Both the position numbers and the translations under genes were made by a program. Source: Xiamenia xianingshaonis (GTDB taxonomy: Bacteria; Actinomycetota; Coriobacteriia; Coriobacteriales; Eggerthellaceae). From it: DNA of 64,000 nucleotides. Below are positions 10,153 through 18,704 of this stretch, one piece after another. Numbering within the stretch: position 1 is the first letter of the stretch; each line of letters starts with the position of its first letter. Under the pieces are notes generated by a model. The model did no database searches. It was not told the origin of the DNA and was given only the letters and a program-made list of their open reading frames with translations. The stretch covers positions 1,054,001 to 1,118,000 of the forward strand of contig NZ_CP072829.1 in the NCBI RefSeq assembly GCF_017945865.1, in the 5' to 3' direction.

Positions 10153-10421
10153 CACCGATTTTTCGGCAGAAGCAGAAAAACCCGTCTCCTTTTAAAAAGG
10201 GGGGTTCGACAAGCGTCGCTGTCGGGGGGGGGGGCTGTGCTGCCCGTCCGGCGGCGCGGGGGAGCAGCCTGGGCGTCCTAGGTGCCCCCAGCGGCTTGGG
10301 CTTGGCCCCGTCCGTTCGGCGTCCTGGGCGCCTGCCTGCCCGGCGACGTGAAAGCGGGGTTCGCCATGCCGCGCGTGGCGTTCGCCAAGGCTGGCCAATT
10401 GTGCGCATTCTGTGAGCGAAA
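10153..10421. other. Non-coding gap with an 11-G tract
   Basis: No convincing gene is seen between the zinc promoter and the pyr promoter. The stretch holds a palindromic CCTTTTTAAAAAGG-like word (about 10188-10200), an uninterrupted run of 11 G (10224-10234) and GC-rich filler. Frames crossing it have atypical composition and no ribosome binding sites. Confidence 0.6.
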
Positions 10422-10446
10422 TGCATAAAACTGCCCGTTTCATGCA
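10422..10446. promoter_or_regulatory. 25-bp operator-like palindrome at the pyr promoter
   Basis: Arms TGCATAAAAC (10422-10431) and GTTTCATGCA (10437-10446) are inverted repeats matching at 9 of 10 positions around a 5-nt centre. The right arm covers the -35 region of the promoter whose -10 is TATAGT at 10465-10470. A dimeric DNA-binding protein is implied; I cannot name it. Confidence 0.5.
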
Positions 10447-10464
10447 TATTTGCAGCGTTCGGTG

Positions 10465-10575
10465 TATAGTGCGCCCAGTCCTTTAAAAGCGGTACAGAGA
10501 GACCGACAAGGCCACACGGCATCATGGGAAAAAGATGCGAACGTCGAAGCCTTTGTCAGTCGCGAAGGCTTTTTT
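10465..10575 (+). promoter_or_regulatory. pyr promoter -10 and PyrR-dependent attenuator leader
   Basis: After TATAGT (10465-10470) the transcript would fold the PyrR binding element: outer stem CCTT/AAGG (10480-10483 with 10508-10511) and inner stem CGGT/ACCG closing the loop ACAGAGAG (10494-10501), close to the consensus CAGAGAGG loop. A terminator follows (stem 10547-10553 with 10565-10571, then T). Bound by UMP-loaded PyrR, the leader should favour termination before pyrR-pyrB-pyrC. Confidence 0.8.
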
Positions 10576-10676
10576 CATGCCCTGAGCAGCCTTTCGCGGG
10601 TGACGTGCGCCGTCTTGAGACTCGGCGGCGGCGCGTCGGCGGCTCTGTGCCATCCCGATCCGAAAGGGGTGGATGC

Positions 10677-11264
10677 ATGACCGAAACAGGCACGGTCAAA
10701 ACCGTCTGCATGGATGCGGACGAAATCGAGCGATCGCTGACGCGCATTGCGCACCAGATCCTCGAATACAATCACGGCGCCGGCAACATCGCACTTGTCG
10801 GTATCGTGACCAGGGGCGACTTGCTTGCCAAGCGCCTTGTCGAGAAAATCGCCGAAATCGAAGGCGTCGACGTGCCGCTTGGCCGTCTCGACATTTCTTT
10901 CTACCGTGATGACTTCGCCACGCATTTGGCTCCTGAAGTCCACTCGACCGACATCCTCTTCGACCTCGACGGCAAAGTCGTCGTGCTCGTCGACGACGTA
11001 CTCTACACCGGTCGCACCATCCGCGCCGCGCTCGACGCGCTCATGGACATCGGGCGTCCGGCTGCGGTGCAGCTCGCCGTGCTCGTCGACCGCGGCCATC
11101 GCGAGCTTCCCATCCGCGCCGACTACGTTGGCAAGAACGTGCCCTCTTCTTCCGACGAGAACGTGCGCCTGTTCTTGGAAGAAGTCGACGGCGTGTCCGA
11201 AGTTGAGATTCTGGAAATGGCTCCGGGTACCCGTGCAGGCTCGGCGCCGCTGGGAGGTGAATAG
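10677..11264 (+). CDS. pyrR: Bifunctional pyr operon regulator / uracil phosphoribosyltransferase PyrR
   Basis: PyrR binds the pyr mRNA leader when UMP is plentiful and causes attenuation; many homologues also make UMP from uracil and PRPP. The 195-residue protein has the PRPP-binding loop [10 protein letters not shown] (105-114) and the SFYRDD segment typical of PyrR. ATG 10677 follows AAAGGGGTGG at good spacing; the frame is open further upstream to 10524, but that part overlaps the attenuator terminator and cannot be coding. Its own target RNA lies 100-200 nt upstream. pyrB starts 3 nt after its stop. Confidence 0.95.
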   Translation: MTETGTVKTVCMDADEIERSLTRIAHQILEYNHGAGNIALVGIVTRGDLLAKRLVEKIAEIEGVDVPLGRLDISFYRDDFATHLAPEVHSTDILFDLDGKVVVLVDDVLYTGRTIRAALDALMDIGRPAAVQLAVLVDRGHRELPIRADYVGKNVPSSSDENVRLFLEEVDGVSEVEILEMAPGTRAGSAPLGGE

Positions 11265-11267
11265 TCG

Positions 11268-12212
11268 ATGGGCTTCAACCACAAGCATCTCATTGACATT
11301 ACTGAGTATTCCGCAGACGACATCATGCTCATCCTTGAAACCGCCAAGCGCTTCAAGGAAGTCAACGAGCGCCGCATCAAGCAGGTGCCCACGCTCAAAG
11401 GCATGACCATCGTCAACATGTTCAACGAGCCGTCCACCCGCACGCGCTCGTCGTTCGAAATCGCCGAGAAGCGCCTTTCGGCCAACAGCCTGAACTTCGG
11501 CGGCAGCTCTACTTCGGCGGTGAAGGGCGAAAGCCTCACCGACACGGTGGAGACGCTGTGCTCCTACAAGATCGACATGATCATCGTGCGCGACAAGCAT
11601 GCCGGCGTGCCCCGCAAGATCGCCGACGTGTCGGGCGTGCATGTCATCGACGCAGGCGACGGCAAGCACCAGCATCCCACCCAGGCGCTGCTCGACCTCT
11701 ATTCCATCTGGGAGACGAAAGGCGACTTCAACGGCTTGAAGGTCGGCGTCGTCGGCGACATCGGGCATTCGCGCGTGTGCGGCAGCCTTATTCCCGCGCT
11801 CAAGATCATGGGCTGCGAAGTCACCGTCATCGCGCCTCCCACGCTCATGCCGGCCCGTCCCGACGTGCTCGGCGCCGACCACGTGACGAGCAACCTCGAC
11901 GAGGCCCTGCCCGACCTGGACGTGGTCTACATGCTGCGCATCCAGCGCGAACGCCTCGAAGGCGCCCCGTTCCCGTCGCTGCGCGAGTACAACCTGCTCT
12001 ACGGTCTCACGCAGGAGCGCGAACACCTGATGAAAGACGACGCCATCATCTGCCACCCCGGCCCCATCAACCGCGGCGTCGAACTCGATTCCTACATGGC
12101 CGACCATCCCAATCGTTCGGTCATCCTTGACCAGGTCTATGCCGGCATCCTGACCCGCATGGCCGCCCTGTACCTGCTGCTTGGAGGGAGCGAAGATGGC
12201 ATTGTTGCTTAA
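11268..12212 (+). CDS. pyrB: Aspartate carbamoyltransferase catalytic subunit
   Basis: PyrB joins carbamoyl phosphate and aspartate, the first committed step of pyrimidine synthesis. The 314-residue protein has the carbamoyl-phosphate loop STRTRSSFE (56-64), HQHPTQALLDLYSI and the aspartate-site region ending HPGPINRGVEL. No regulatory subunit (pyrI) is present, as usual outside Enterobacteria and archaea. It overlaps the start of pyrC by 17 nt and lies 3 nt after pyrR, so the three genes form one operon under the PyrR attenuator. Confidence 0.97.
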   Translation: MGFNHKHLIDITEYSADDIMLILETAKRFKEVNERRIKQVPTLKGMTIVNMFNEPSTRTRSSFEIAEKRLSANSLNFGGSSTSAVKGESLTDTVETLCSYKIDMIIVRDKHAGVPRKIADVSGVHVIDAGDGKHQHPTQALLDLYSIWETKGDFNGLKVGVVGDIGHSRVCGSLIPALKIMGCEVTVIAPPTLMPARPDVLGADHVTSNLDEALPDLDVVYMLRIQRERLEGAPFPSLREYNLLYGLTQEREHLMKDDAIICHPGPINRGVELDSYMADHPNRSVILDQVYAGILTRMAALYLLLGGSEDGIVA

Positions 12213-13488
12213 AAACGCCCACGTGATCGACCCGCAGGTCGGTCTTGACGAAACGTGCGAGATTCTCATCCGCGACGGCAAGATCGTCGAAGTCGGCCAT
12301 GACCTGGACATGCCCAAGGGCGTCGAGCGCGACCTCGGCGGCAAGATCGTCGTGCCGGGCCTGGTAGACATGCACGTGCATCTGCGCGAGCCGGGCTATG
12401 AGCAGAAAGAAGACATCGCCAGCGGCACGCGCGCAGCAGCCAAGGGCGGCTTCACCGGCGTGTGCGCCATGCCCAACACCTTGCCGGTGTGCGACAACGC
12501 CGTCGGGGTCGAATACGTGAAGGCCCGCGCCGCCGCGGTGGGCAAGTGCCGCGTGTATCCGTCGGGCGCCTGCACGCAGGGCCTCAAGGGCGAGATCCTG
12601 TCGGAGATGGGCGACATGGCGGCTCACGGCTGCGTCGCGTTCACCGACGACGGCCGCGGCGTGCAGGGCGCCGGCATGATGCGCCGCGTCATGGACTACG
12701 CGAGCCAGTTTGGCAAGGCGGTCATGGTGCACTGCCAAGACGACGACCTCGTCGGCGCCGGCCAGGTGAACGAAGGCGTCGTCTCCACGCGTCTTGGCAT
12801 GCTCGGCTGGCCTGCGGAAGGCGAAGAGCTTGAGATCCAGCGCGACATCGCGCTGTGCCGCCTGACCGGCTGCCCGCTGCACATCCAGCACATCACCACC
12901 AAGCGCGGGCTCGACATGGTGCGCGCCGCCAAGGCCGAGGGCCTGCCCGTCACCTGCGAAGTCACGCCGCACCACCTGTTCCTGTGCGAAGACGACATCA
13001 CCGACGAGTACAACACCTTCCTCAAGGTGAACCCGCCGCTGCGCACGGCCGAAGACGCGAAAGCGCTCATCGAAGGCGTTGTCGACGGATCGATCGATGC
13101 CATCGTGACCGACCACGCGCCGCACACCGAGTTCGAGAAGAACTGCGAGTTCGAGCTGGCGCCGTTCGGCATGATCGGGCTTGAGACGTCGCTTGCCCTG
13201 ATGAACACGCACCTGGTTTCTACCGGCAAGATCGATTGGAACCGTCTCGTGCAGATGATGGCCGTGGCCCCGCGCGAGATCCTGCGCCTCGAGCCGGTCA
13301 CCATCGCCGAGGGCAGCGTCGCCGACCTGACCGTCATCGATCCCGACCTGGCCTGGACCGTCACGTCCGACGGCTTCGCGTCGAAGGCCGCCAACTCGGG
13401 TTTCATCGGCGCCGAGCTCACCGGCCGCGCCACCGACGTGTACGTGGGCGGCTATGCCACGCTGGAAGACGGCGAAATCGTCGAATAA
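12196..13488 (+). CDS. pyrC: Dihydroorotase
   Basis: This zinc amidohydrolase closes carbamoyl aspartate to dihydroorotate. The 430-residue class I enzyme has the metal motif DMHVHLREPG (H60, H62), CAMPNT, HCQDDDL, HIQHIT and the VTDHAPHT metal/catalytic segment. ATG 12196 is chosen over the in-frame TTG 12181 because GGAGGG (12183-12188) precedes it at good spacing; it overlaps the pyrB end by 17 nt. A terminator follows 28 nt after the stop. The later genes pyrK-pyrD-pyrF are found 1.7 kb further on in a separate unit. Confidence 0.97.
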   Translation: MALLLKNAHVIDPQVGLDETCEILIRDGKIVEVGHDLDMPKGVERDLGGKIVVPGLVDMHVHLREPGYEQKEDIASGTRAAAKGGFTGVCAMPNTLPVCDNAVGVEYVKARAAAVGKCRVYPSGACTQGLKGEILSEMGDMAAHGCVAFTDDGRGVQGAGMMRRVMDYASQFGKAVMVHCQDDDLVGAGQVNEGVVSTRLGMLGWPAEGEELEIQRDIALCRLTGCPLHIQHITTKRGLDMVRAAKAEGLPVTCEVTPHHLFLCEDDITDEYNTFLKVNPPLRTAEDAKALIEGVVDGSIDAIVTDHAPHTEFEKNCEFELAPFGMIGLETSLALMNTHLVSTGKIDWNRLVQMMAVAPREILRLEPVTIAEGSVADLTVIDPDLAWTVTSDGFASKAANSGFIGAELTGRATDVYVGGYATLEDGEIVE

Positions 13489-13516
13489 TGATCTTTTAGG
13501 TCACTGATAGCATGTC

Positions 13517-13545
13517 AGGGGCGCTTCTTCGGAGGCGCCCCTTTG
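13517..13545 (+). terminator. Terminator of the pyrR-pyrB-pyrC operon
   Basis: Stem AGGGGCGC (13517-13524) with GCGCCCCT (13535-13542), then TT-rich sequence. It ends the first pyr cluster. Confidence 0.75.
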
Positions 13546-13687
13546 CGTGTGCGGCGCGGCGAAGCTGCGAACGAAAGCGGCTGCCGCGCTGCGGCGCAGA
13601 CTCTGCCCGATCAAGGGGGAGCTTTGCCCTGCGCCGGTTCGCGCGTGGTAGAATCGCGTCCGTTGGAAATCGAGACGAGGGAGTCGG

Positions 13688-14119
13688 GTGGTCGGCATGG
13701 GCGCGTTCAACGACAAGGTCTTTGAGGTGGTCCGGCGCATCCCGCGCGGCAAGGTGGCGACGTATGGCCAGGTGGCGCGACTTGTCGGCTCGCCGCGCAA
13801 AGCCCGTTTCGTCGGCTATGCGATGCACGCGAACCCAAAGCCGGGAAACGGAGAGGCGGCCGTTCCCTGCCATCGGGTCGTGTTCAAAGACGGCGCCATC
13901 TGCGAAGGGTACGCGTTCGGCGGCCCTGAGGCGCAGCGTTCGCTGCTTGAAGCGGAAGGGGTGTCCTTCGTCGACGAGACGCACGTCGACCTGGACGTCT
14001 GCCTGTGGGACGGACGCGCGGCAGAGACGCTCGCTAGCGACGTGACGAACCGGGGCGAAGTTCCCCTCGGGCCGCCCGAGGATTTCGACTGGGAAGCCGA
14101 GCTGGCCGAAGACGAGTAG
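13688..14119 (+). CDS. MGMT family protein (alkyltransferase domain)
   Basis: A 143-residue protein with the O6-alkylguanine alkyltransferase DNA-binding domain: FNDKVFEVVRRIPRGKVATYGQVAR, then VPCHRVV with the acceptor cysteine C61 intact. It is therefore not an alkyltransferase-like (ATL) protein, in which that cysteine is Trp or Ala. It lacks the usual N-terminal domain of Ogt/Ada enzymes and instead has an acidic C-terminal tail (about 100-143). It may remove alkyl groups from guanine, or only bind damage. The start could be GTG 13688 (GAGGGAG close upstream) or ATG 13697. A bidirectional hairpin lies downstream. Confidence 0.82.
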   Translation: MVGMGAFNDKVFEVVRRIPRGKVATYGQVARLVGSPRKARFVGYAMHANPKPGNGEAAVPCHRVVFKDGAICEGYAFGGPEAQRSLLEAEGVSFVDETHVDLDVCLWDGRAAETLASDVTNRGEVPLGPPEDFDWEAELAEDE

Positions 14120-14135
14120 GGAGACGCCAATGGAA

Positions 14136-14168
14136 GCCGGCCCGCCTGCGCAGGGCTGACGGGCCGGC
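14136..14168. terminator. Bidirectional hairpin between MGMT gene and sirtuin gene
   Basis: GCCGGCCCG (14136-14144) pairs perfectly with CGGGCCGGC (14160-14168). It lies between convergent genes and probably ends both transcripts. Its loop side contains the 15-nt word CCCGCCTGCGCAGGG, also present at 63892-63906. Confidence 0.65.
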
Positions 14169-14213
14169 CAGCGCTTGATAGGCCGTCGGGTCCTTTGGCG
14201 GCGGGCTTGCGCC

Positions 14214-14975
14214 TTAAAAGTCGAACGCTTTTCCGAGGGGCGCGGCGATGCACAGGTCGGCCTGCCGGTCGAGCGGGGTGGGCGCCAGGTTCACGATGGC
14301 AAGGTGCTCGCCCCGGAAGCAGCGCAAAAGCCCTGCCGCCGGGTAGACGTTGAGCGACGTTCCGCCGACAACGAGCACGTCGGAGGTTTCGATGGCGCTG
14401 ATCGCCGCTTCGATGGCCGCCTCGTCAAGGGGCTCTTCGTAGAGTACCACGTCGGGCTTCACGACGCCGCCGCAAGGGCAGCGGGGCACGCCGTCGGCCG
14501 CGTCGGCATGGCCGCGCAGCACGTCGTCGACGCTGAAGAAGCGCCCGCATTCGACGCAGTGGTTCCGATGCACGCTGCCGTGCAGCTCGACGACGTTGCG
14601 GCTTCCGGCGCTTTGGTGCAGCCCGTCGATGTTCTGCGTGACGACCGCTTGGCACACGCCCTGCCGCTCCAGCTCGGCGAGCTTGTGGTGGGCTTGGTTC
14701 GGGCGGGCGTCGAGAAAGATCATGCGCTCGCAGTAGAAGTCATAGAATTTGTGCGGGTGCTCAAGAAAGAAGGTGCGGCTGACGATCGTTTCCGGCGGAT
14801 AGTCGAACTGCTGCTTGAAAAGGCCGTTCGAGCTGCGAAAATCGGGGATGCCGCTTTCGGTCGAGACGCCGGCGCCGCCGAAAAACGTCATGCGGCCCGG
14901 CTTGCACGCGCCGATCCAGCGGCGCAGCGTTTCGATCGACTGCTCGTCTTGCGGGGACAAGGGATGGGATTCCAT
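14214..14975 (-). CDS. SIR2 family NAD-dependent protein deacylase (sirtuin)
   Basis: The 253-residue enzyme removes acyl groups from lysines, consuming NAD. It shows the NAD loop GAGVSTESGIPDFRS, TQNIDGLHQSAG, the catalytic His in VVELHGSVH, and a zinc site of two Cys pairs (HCVECGRFF and RCPCGG). GGTSLNVYPAAG is the second nucleotide-binding region. AGGAGG lies 6 nt before the start. It is convergent with the MGMT-like gene and divergent from pyrK; no operon partner is visible, so the protein substrate is unknown. Confidence 0.93.
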   Translation of the reverse strand: MESHPLSPQDEQSIETLRRWIGACKPGRMTFFGGAGVSTESGIPDFRSSNGLFKQQFDYPPETIVSRTFFLEHPHKFYDFYCERMIFLDARPNQAHHKLAELERQGVCQAVVTQNIDGLHQSAGSRNVVELHGSVHRNHCVECGRFFSVDDVLRGHADAADGVPRCPCGGVVKPDVVLYEEPLDEAAIEAAISAIETSDVLVVGGTSLNVYPAAGLLRCFRGEHLAIVNLAPTPLDRQADLCIAAPLGKAFDF

Positions 14976-15188
14976 GTCGCGCCTCCTGCTCTGTGCGGTC
15001 GTGTTTGCACAACTCTATCACAACAGGTCGCCGACCGGGGCGCCGGGCTGCCGGCAAAAGGCCTTCGACCTGTGCGTTTCTCCTGATAGATCGAGGATGG
15101 TCGTGCGCCCAAGGGTTTCGATGGTACAATGCAGCCTCAGAATGGGTCCATCGAGTCGGTCTGGCGACGCGCCAGGGGAAGGACTGCT

Positions 15189-16016
15189 GTGACACTGGTG
15201 AACGAACGGGCGAGGCTGCTGGCGAACCGCCAAGTCGGGCCGAACCTCTTTATCATGACGCTGTCGTCGCCGCGCATCGCCGCGACCATCGAGCCGGGGC
15301 AGTTCGTGCACATGACGATCCCCGCCTTCGAGGCGCACATCCTGCGCCGGCCGTTTTCCGTGTACGCGCGCGACGTCGAAGCCGGAACCGTCGAGGTGCT
15401 CTACCAGACGGTGGGGGCGGGCACCGCGCACCTGGCGACCTTGCTGCCCGAAACGGGGGCCGGCTTCGAATCCGAGCTGATCGGGCCGGTCGGCCGCGGC
15501 TGGCGCGTGCCGCAGGGCTGCGCCCGGGCGCTGCTCGTCGGCGGCGGGGTGGGGGCGGCCCCGCTGTTCATGCTGGCCGAATCGCTCGCCTGCGCAAACG
15601 TTCCCTTCGAAGTGGTCCTGGGCGCTCAGACGCAGGCGGCGCACGTGTGTCGCGACCGCTATGACGCGCTCGTCGCCCAGGCGCAAGCGTGCGCCGACGC
15701 CGCGCCGCGCTACGCCACCGACGACGGCTCCTTCGGGCGCGCGGGCTTTTGCACGGGCCTTGTCGAAGAAGCGCTTGCCGAAGCCGAAGCAGCGGGGCGC
15801 CCGTACGAGTACGTGGCCGTGTGCGGTCCCGAGCCCCTGATGAAGATCGTGTCGGCGATGGCGGCCGACCACGGCGTTTTCTGCGAAGTCTCCCTTGAGC
15901 GCCGGATGGCCTGCGGCGTCGGGGCGTGCCTGTCGTGCGTCGTCGACACGGTCGACGGCAAAAAGCGCTCGTGCGTTGACGGCCCTGTCTTCGAAGCGGA
16001 AAAGGTGGTGTGGTAG
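15189..16016 (+). CDS. pyrK: Dihydroorotate dehydrogenase B electron-transfer subunit
   Basis: PyrK carries FAD and a 2Fe-2S cluster and passes electrons from dihydroorotate oxidation to NAD. The 275-residue protein has the FAD-binding RRPFSVYARD segment, the LVGGGVGAAPLF nucleotide loop and the cluster cysteines C242, C247, C250 and C262 in C-x4-C-x2-C-x11-C spacing. GTG 15189 is chosen because GGGGAAGGA lies about 5 nt before it; the frame opens earlier (15129) without a site. A TACAAT -10-like box is at 15125-15130. The next gene, pyrD, begins directly at the stop codon. Confidence 0.95.
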   Translation: MTLVNERARLLANRQVGPNLFIMTLSSPRIAATIEPGQFVHMTIPAFEAHILRRPFSVYARDVEAGTVEVLYQTVGAGTAHLATLLPETGAGFESELIGPVGRGWRVPQGCARALLVGGGVGAAPLFMLAESLACANVPFEVVLGAQTQAAHVCRDRYDALVAQAQACADAAPRYATDDGSFGRAGFCTGLVEEALAEAEAAGRPYEYVAVCGPEPLMKIVSAMAADHGVFCEVSLERRMACGVGACLSCVVDTVDGKKRSCVDGPVFEAEKVVW

Positions 16017-16925
16017 ATGGGAAACCTTGCAGTCAACCTTGGCGGCCTGGCCATGAAAAACCCGGTGACGGTCGCGTCGGGCACGTTTGCGGCGGGACGC
16101 GAGTACCACGACTTCTTCGACGTTTCCCAGCTCGGCGCCGTCACGACCAAGGGCGTGTCCTTGCACGGCTGGGAAGGCAACGCCTCGCCGCGCATCGCGG
16201 AGACCCCTTCGGGCATGCTCAACTCCATCGGGCTGCAAAACCCCGGCGTCGAGCATCTGAAGGAATGCGACCTGCCGTGGCTGGCGGACGTGGGCGCGAC
16301 GACCATCGTGAACGTGTCGGGCCACAGCTTCGACGAGTACGTGCAGGTCATCGAAGCGCTTGAGGAAGCGCCGGTCGACGCCTACGAAGTGAACATCTCG
16401 TGCCCGAACGTCGACGCCGGCGGCATGACCATCGGATGCAAAACCGCTTCGGTGGAAGAGGTCGTGCGGCGCTGCCGCGAAGCCACCGCCCGCCCCCTTA
16501 TCGTAAAGTTGACCCCCAACGTCACCGATATAACCGAGATCGCCCGGGCGGCCGAATCTGCCGGCGCCGACGCGATCTCGCTCATCAACACGCTGCTCGG
16601 CATGGCCATCGACGCTCGCCGGCGCCGCCCGGTCCTCGCGCGCGGGGTGGGCGGGCTTTCGGGCCCTGCCGTGAAGCCGGTCGCGCTGCGCATGGTGTGG
16701 GAGTGCCACAACGCCGTGTCTGTGCCGCTGCTCGGCATGGGCGGCATCTGCACGGGCGAAGACGCCGTCGAATTCATGCTTGCCGGCGCGACGGCCGTGG
16801 CGGTGGGCACCGCGAACTTCATGAATCCCTGCGCCGCCATCGAGGTCGTGCGCGGCATCGAGGCGTACTGCGACGAGCAGCGCGTCGACAACGTCACCGA
16901 ACTGATTGGAGCATTGACATGGTAG
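16017..16925 (+). CDS. pyrD: Dihydroorotate dehydrogenase B catalytic subunit
   Basis: The class 1B FMN enzyme oxidises dihydroorotate to orotate together with PyrK. The 302-residue TIM barrel has the [11 protein letters not shown] active-site loop with its catalytic cysteine, [21 protein letters not shown] and the phosphate-binding [19 protein letters not shown]. It starts at the base after the pyrK stop and its last codons overlap the pyrF start by 7 nt, so pyrK, pyrD and pyrF are translated as a unit. Confidence 0.96.
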   Translation: MGNLAVNLGGLAMKNPVTVASGTFAAGREYHDFFDVSQLGAVTTKGVSLHGWEGNASPRIAETPSGMLNSIGLQNPGVEHLKECDLPWLADVGATTIVNVSGHSFDEYVQVIEALEEAPVDAYEVNISCPNVDAGGMTIGCKTASVEEVVRRCREATARPLIVKLTPNVTDITEIARAAESAGADAISLINTLLGMAIDARRRRPVLARGVGGLSGPAVKPVALRMVWECHNAVSVPLLGMGGICTGEDAVEFMLAGATAVAVGTANFMNPCAAIEVVRGIEAYCDEQRVDNVTELIGALTW

Positions 16926-17650
16926 AGCCGTTCCAAGACATTCCCCGCAAAGACCGCGTCATCGTCGCGCTCGACTGCAGCGCCGAAGAGGCGTTTTCCC
17001 TCGCTGACGCGCTGGAAGGCCAGGCCAAGTGGATGAAGGTCGGCATGACGCTGTATTACGCCGAAGGGCCGGCCATCGTTCGCGCGTTGAAGGAAATGGG
17101 CTACAACGTGTTTTTGGACCTGAAGTTCCACGACATTCCGCATCAGGTGCAGGGTGCGGCGTATTCCGCCACGGTGAGCGGCGCCGACATGCTCACGATG
17201 CACACGGTCGGCGGCGTGGACATGATGCGCGCGGCACAGAAAGGCGTCGAGGAAGCTGCCGCCGAGTTCAACCTGGCCGTGCCGGCGACCCTCGGCATCA
17301 CGGTCCTCACGTCGATGAACGACGCCGCCCTGGCCGAGACGGGCGTGTCCCGCGCCATGGCCGACCAGGTGGTGGTCCTTGCCGAGCAGGCGCAGCGCTC
17401 CGGCATTTCCGGAGTGGTGGCCTCGCCGCAGGAGGCGAGCCGTCTGCGCGGCACGCTCGGCCCCGACACGCTCATCGTCACGCCGGGCGTGCGTCCGAGC
17501 GGCGCCGACCGGGGCGATCAGAGCCGCGTGGCGACTCCGGCCCAGGCCTTCGACAACGGTGCTTCGCACATCGTCATCGGCCGCCCCATCACGCAGGCGC
17601 CCGATCCGAAGAAGGCGTTTCTGTCCATCGCGGCGGAGCTGGCGGACTAG
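16919..17650 (+). CDS. pyrF: Orotidine 5'-phosphate decarboxylase
   Basis: PyrF converts OMP to UMP, the last step of the pathway. The 243-residue short-type enzyme contains the catalytic array DLKFHDI (D67, K69, D72) and the phosphate loop [20 protein letters not shown] 16919 overlaps the end of pyrD; the same frame is open far upstream but that part runs antiparallel to no signal and overlaps pyrD. pyrE, which supplies its substrate, is not in the window. Confidence 0.96.
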   Translation: MVEPFQDIPRKDRVIVALDCSAEEAFSLADALEGQAKWMKVGMTLYYAEGPAIVRALKEMGYNVFLDLKFHDIPHQVQGAAYSATVSGADMLTMHTVGGVDMMRAAQKGVEEAAAEFNLAVPATLGITVLTSMNDAALAETGVSRAMADQVVVLAEQAQRSGISGVVASPQEASRLRGTLGPDTLIVTPGVRPSGADRGDQSRVATPAQAFDNGASHIVIGRPITQAPDPKKAFLSIAAELAD

Positions 17651-17708
17651 CAACGGCGATCGGCGGCGGGGCGCCGTCCCGCCGTCCCGCGCCGTTATTT
17701 GTAGAAAT

Positions 17709-17749
17709 TTGACTTTCCACTAGGCCTTTTGGTACATACATGCTAGTAT
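17709..17749 (+). promoter_or_regulatory. Probable promoter of mIHF-gmk-rpoZ
   Basis: An AT-rich island holds TTGACT (17709-17714), TACATA (17733-17738, 18-bp spacer) and an extended -10 TGCTAGTAT (17741-17749). Either -10 could be used; the mIHF start is 66 nt downstream. Confidence 0.5.
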
Positions 17750-17814
17750 CACTGCATCGTACACGGCGCGCGGTCAGCATCGAAGCGCCTGATCGAAAGA
17801 AGGAGAAACAGACT

Positions 17815-18123
17815 ATGGCTATTCCTCAACTTAGCCCAGAAGAGCGTCAGGCTGCCCTGGAAAAGGCTAAGGCTGCCCGCATCAGGCGTGCAGAGATTCG
17901 TGACGAGCTGAAGGCTGGCAAGCTCACCATCGAAGACGTCATCGGGATGAAGGAAGATCCCATCGTGGGCCGCATGAAGGTGTCGACGCTCATCGAGACC
18001 CTTCCGGGCTATGGCAAAGCGAAGGCCGAAAAGATCATGCGCGAACTGCAGATCGCTGAGAGCCGTCGTCTCCGCGGCTTGGGCGAACGTCAACAGACCG
18101 CGCTGCTCGAGCGCTTGGGTTAA
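17815..18123 (+). CDS. mihF: Integration host factor, actinobacterial (mIHF) type
   Basis: A 102-residue nucleoid protein of the mycobacterial IHF family, unrelated to the alpha/beta IHF of Proteobacteria. The LTIEDVIGM segment and the helix-two-turn-helix region STLIETLPGYGKAKAEKIMRELQI, resembling ribosomal protein S13, bind DNA. The start follows GAAGGAGA at good spacing. It lies directly before gmk (5-nt gap) and rpoZ, the common actinobacterial order mIHF-gmk-rpoZ. Confidence 0.93.
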   Translation: MAIPQLSPEERQAALEKAKAARIRRAEIRDELKAGKLTIEDVIGMKEDPIVGRMKVSTLIETLPGYGKAKAEKIMRELQIAESRRLRGLGERQQTALLERLG

Positions 18124-18128
18124 GGACG

Positions 18129-18692
18129 ATGCGTCGCGGGCACCTCTTCGTGGTCTCGGGGCCGTCCGGAGCCGGCAAAGGAACTCTTATCGGAAAGCTC
18201 ATGTATTCGGTTCCGGATGCATGGCTTTCTGTTTCTTGCACGACTCGCCAGCCGCGCGACTGCGAAATACCTGATGTTTCCTATCATTTCGTGACCAACG
18301 AAGCCTTCGATGCCACGGCCGCGCAAGACGGCTTTCTCGAATGGGCGCGCTACAGCGACCATGCCTATGGAACGCCGCGGGCGGAAGTGGAGGAAAAGCT
18401 CTCCGAGGGCAAGCAGGTTGTCCTCGAGATCGACGTGCAAGGCGCCCGTCAGGTCAAAGAGAAGCGGCCTGACGCCCATCTGGTGTTCATCGAGCCGCCT
18501 TCGCTCGAAGAGCTGCGCCGTCGCCTGGAAGCGCGCGGCACCGAGGACGAGGAGACCATCGACAAGCGCATGGCGGCAGCCGTGATGGAGATGGCCGCGA
18601 AAGACGAGTACGAGAAGATCGTCATGAACGACGATGTGGACGAAGCGCTGGCAACGCTCGTCGCATACGTGAACGAGCAGGCAGACAAATAG
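18129..18692 (+). CDS. gmk: Guanylate kinase
   Basis: Gmk phosphorylates GMP to GDP. The 187-residue protein has the P-loop GPSGAGKGT (11-19), SCTTRQPRDCEIPDVSYHF for GMP binding and VLEIDVQGARQVK. Normal length. It sits between mIHF and rpoZ with gaps of 5 and 12 nt. Having the omega subunit gene beside it ties it to the guanine nucleotide/transcription neighbourhood seen in many bacteria. Confidence 0.97.
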   Translation: MRRGHLFVVSGPSGAGKGTLIGKLMYSVPDAWLSVSCTTRQPRDCEIPDVSYHFVTNEAFDATAAQDGFLEWARYSDHAYGTPRAEVEEKLSEGKQVVLEIDVQGARQVKEKRPDAHLVFIEPPSLEELRRRLEARGTEDEETIDKRMAAAVMEMAAKDEYEKIVMNDDVDEALATLVAYVNEQADK

Positions 18693-18704
18693 CGAGGTTG
18701 TACA

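Noticed and set aside
10112-10525. Minus-strand frames of 83-137 codons upstream of pyrR
   Set aside because: They run through the G tract, the operator palindrome and the PyrR leader; proline/arginine-rich composition is typical of GC-rich non-coding shadow frames.
13688-14119. Alkyltransferase-like (ATL) protein
   Set aside because: The acceptor cysteine of PCHRV is present, so MGMT family is the better call.
17665-17683. Terminator after pyrF
   Set aside because: A GGCGGG/CCCGCC hairpin is present but it is not followed by a T run, so it is not listed as a feature.
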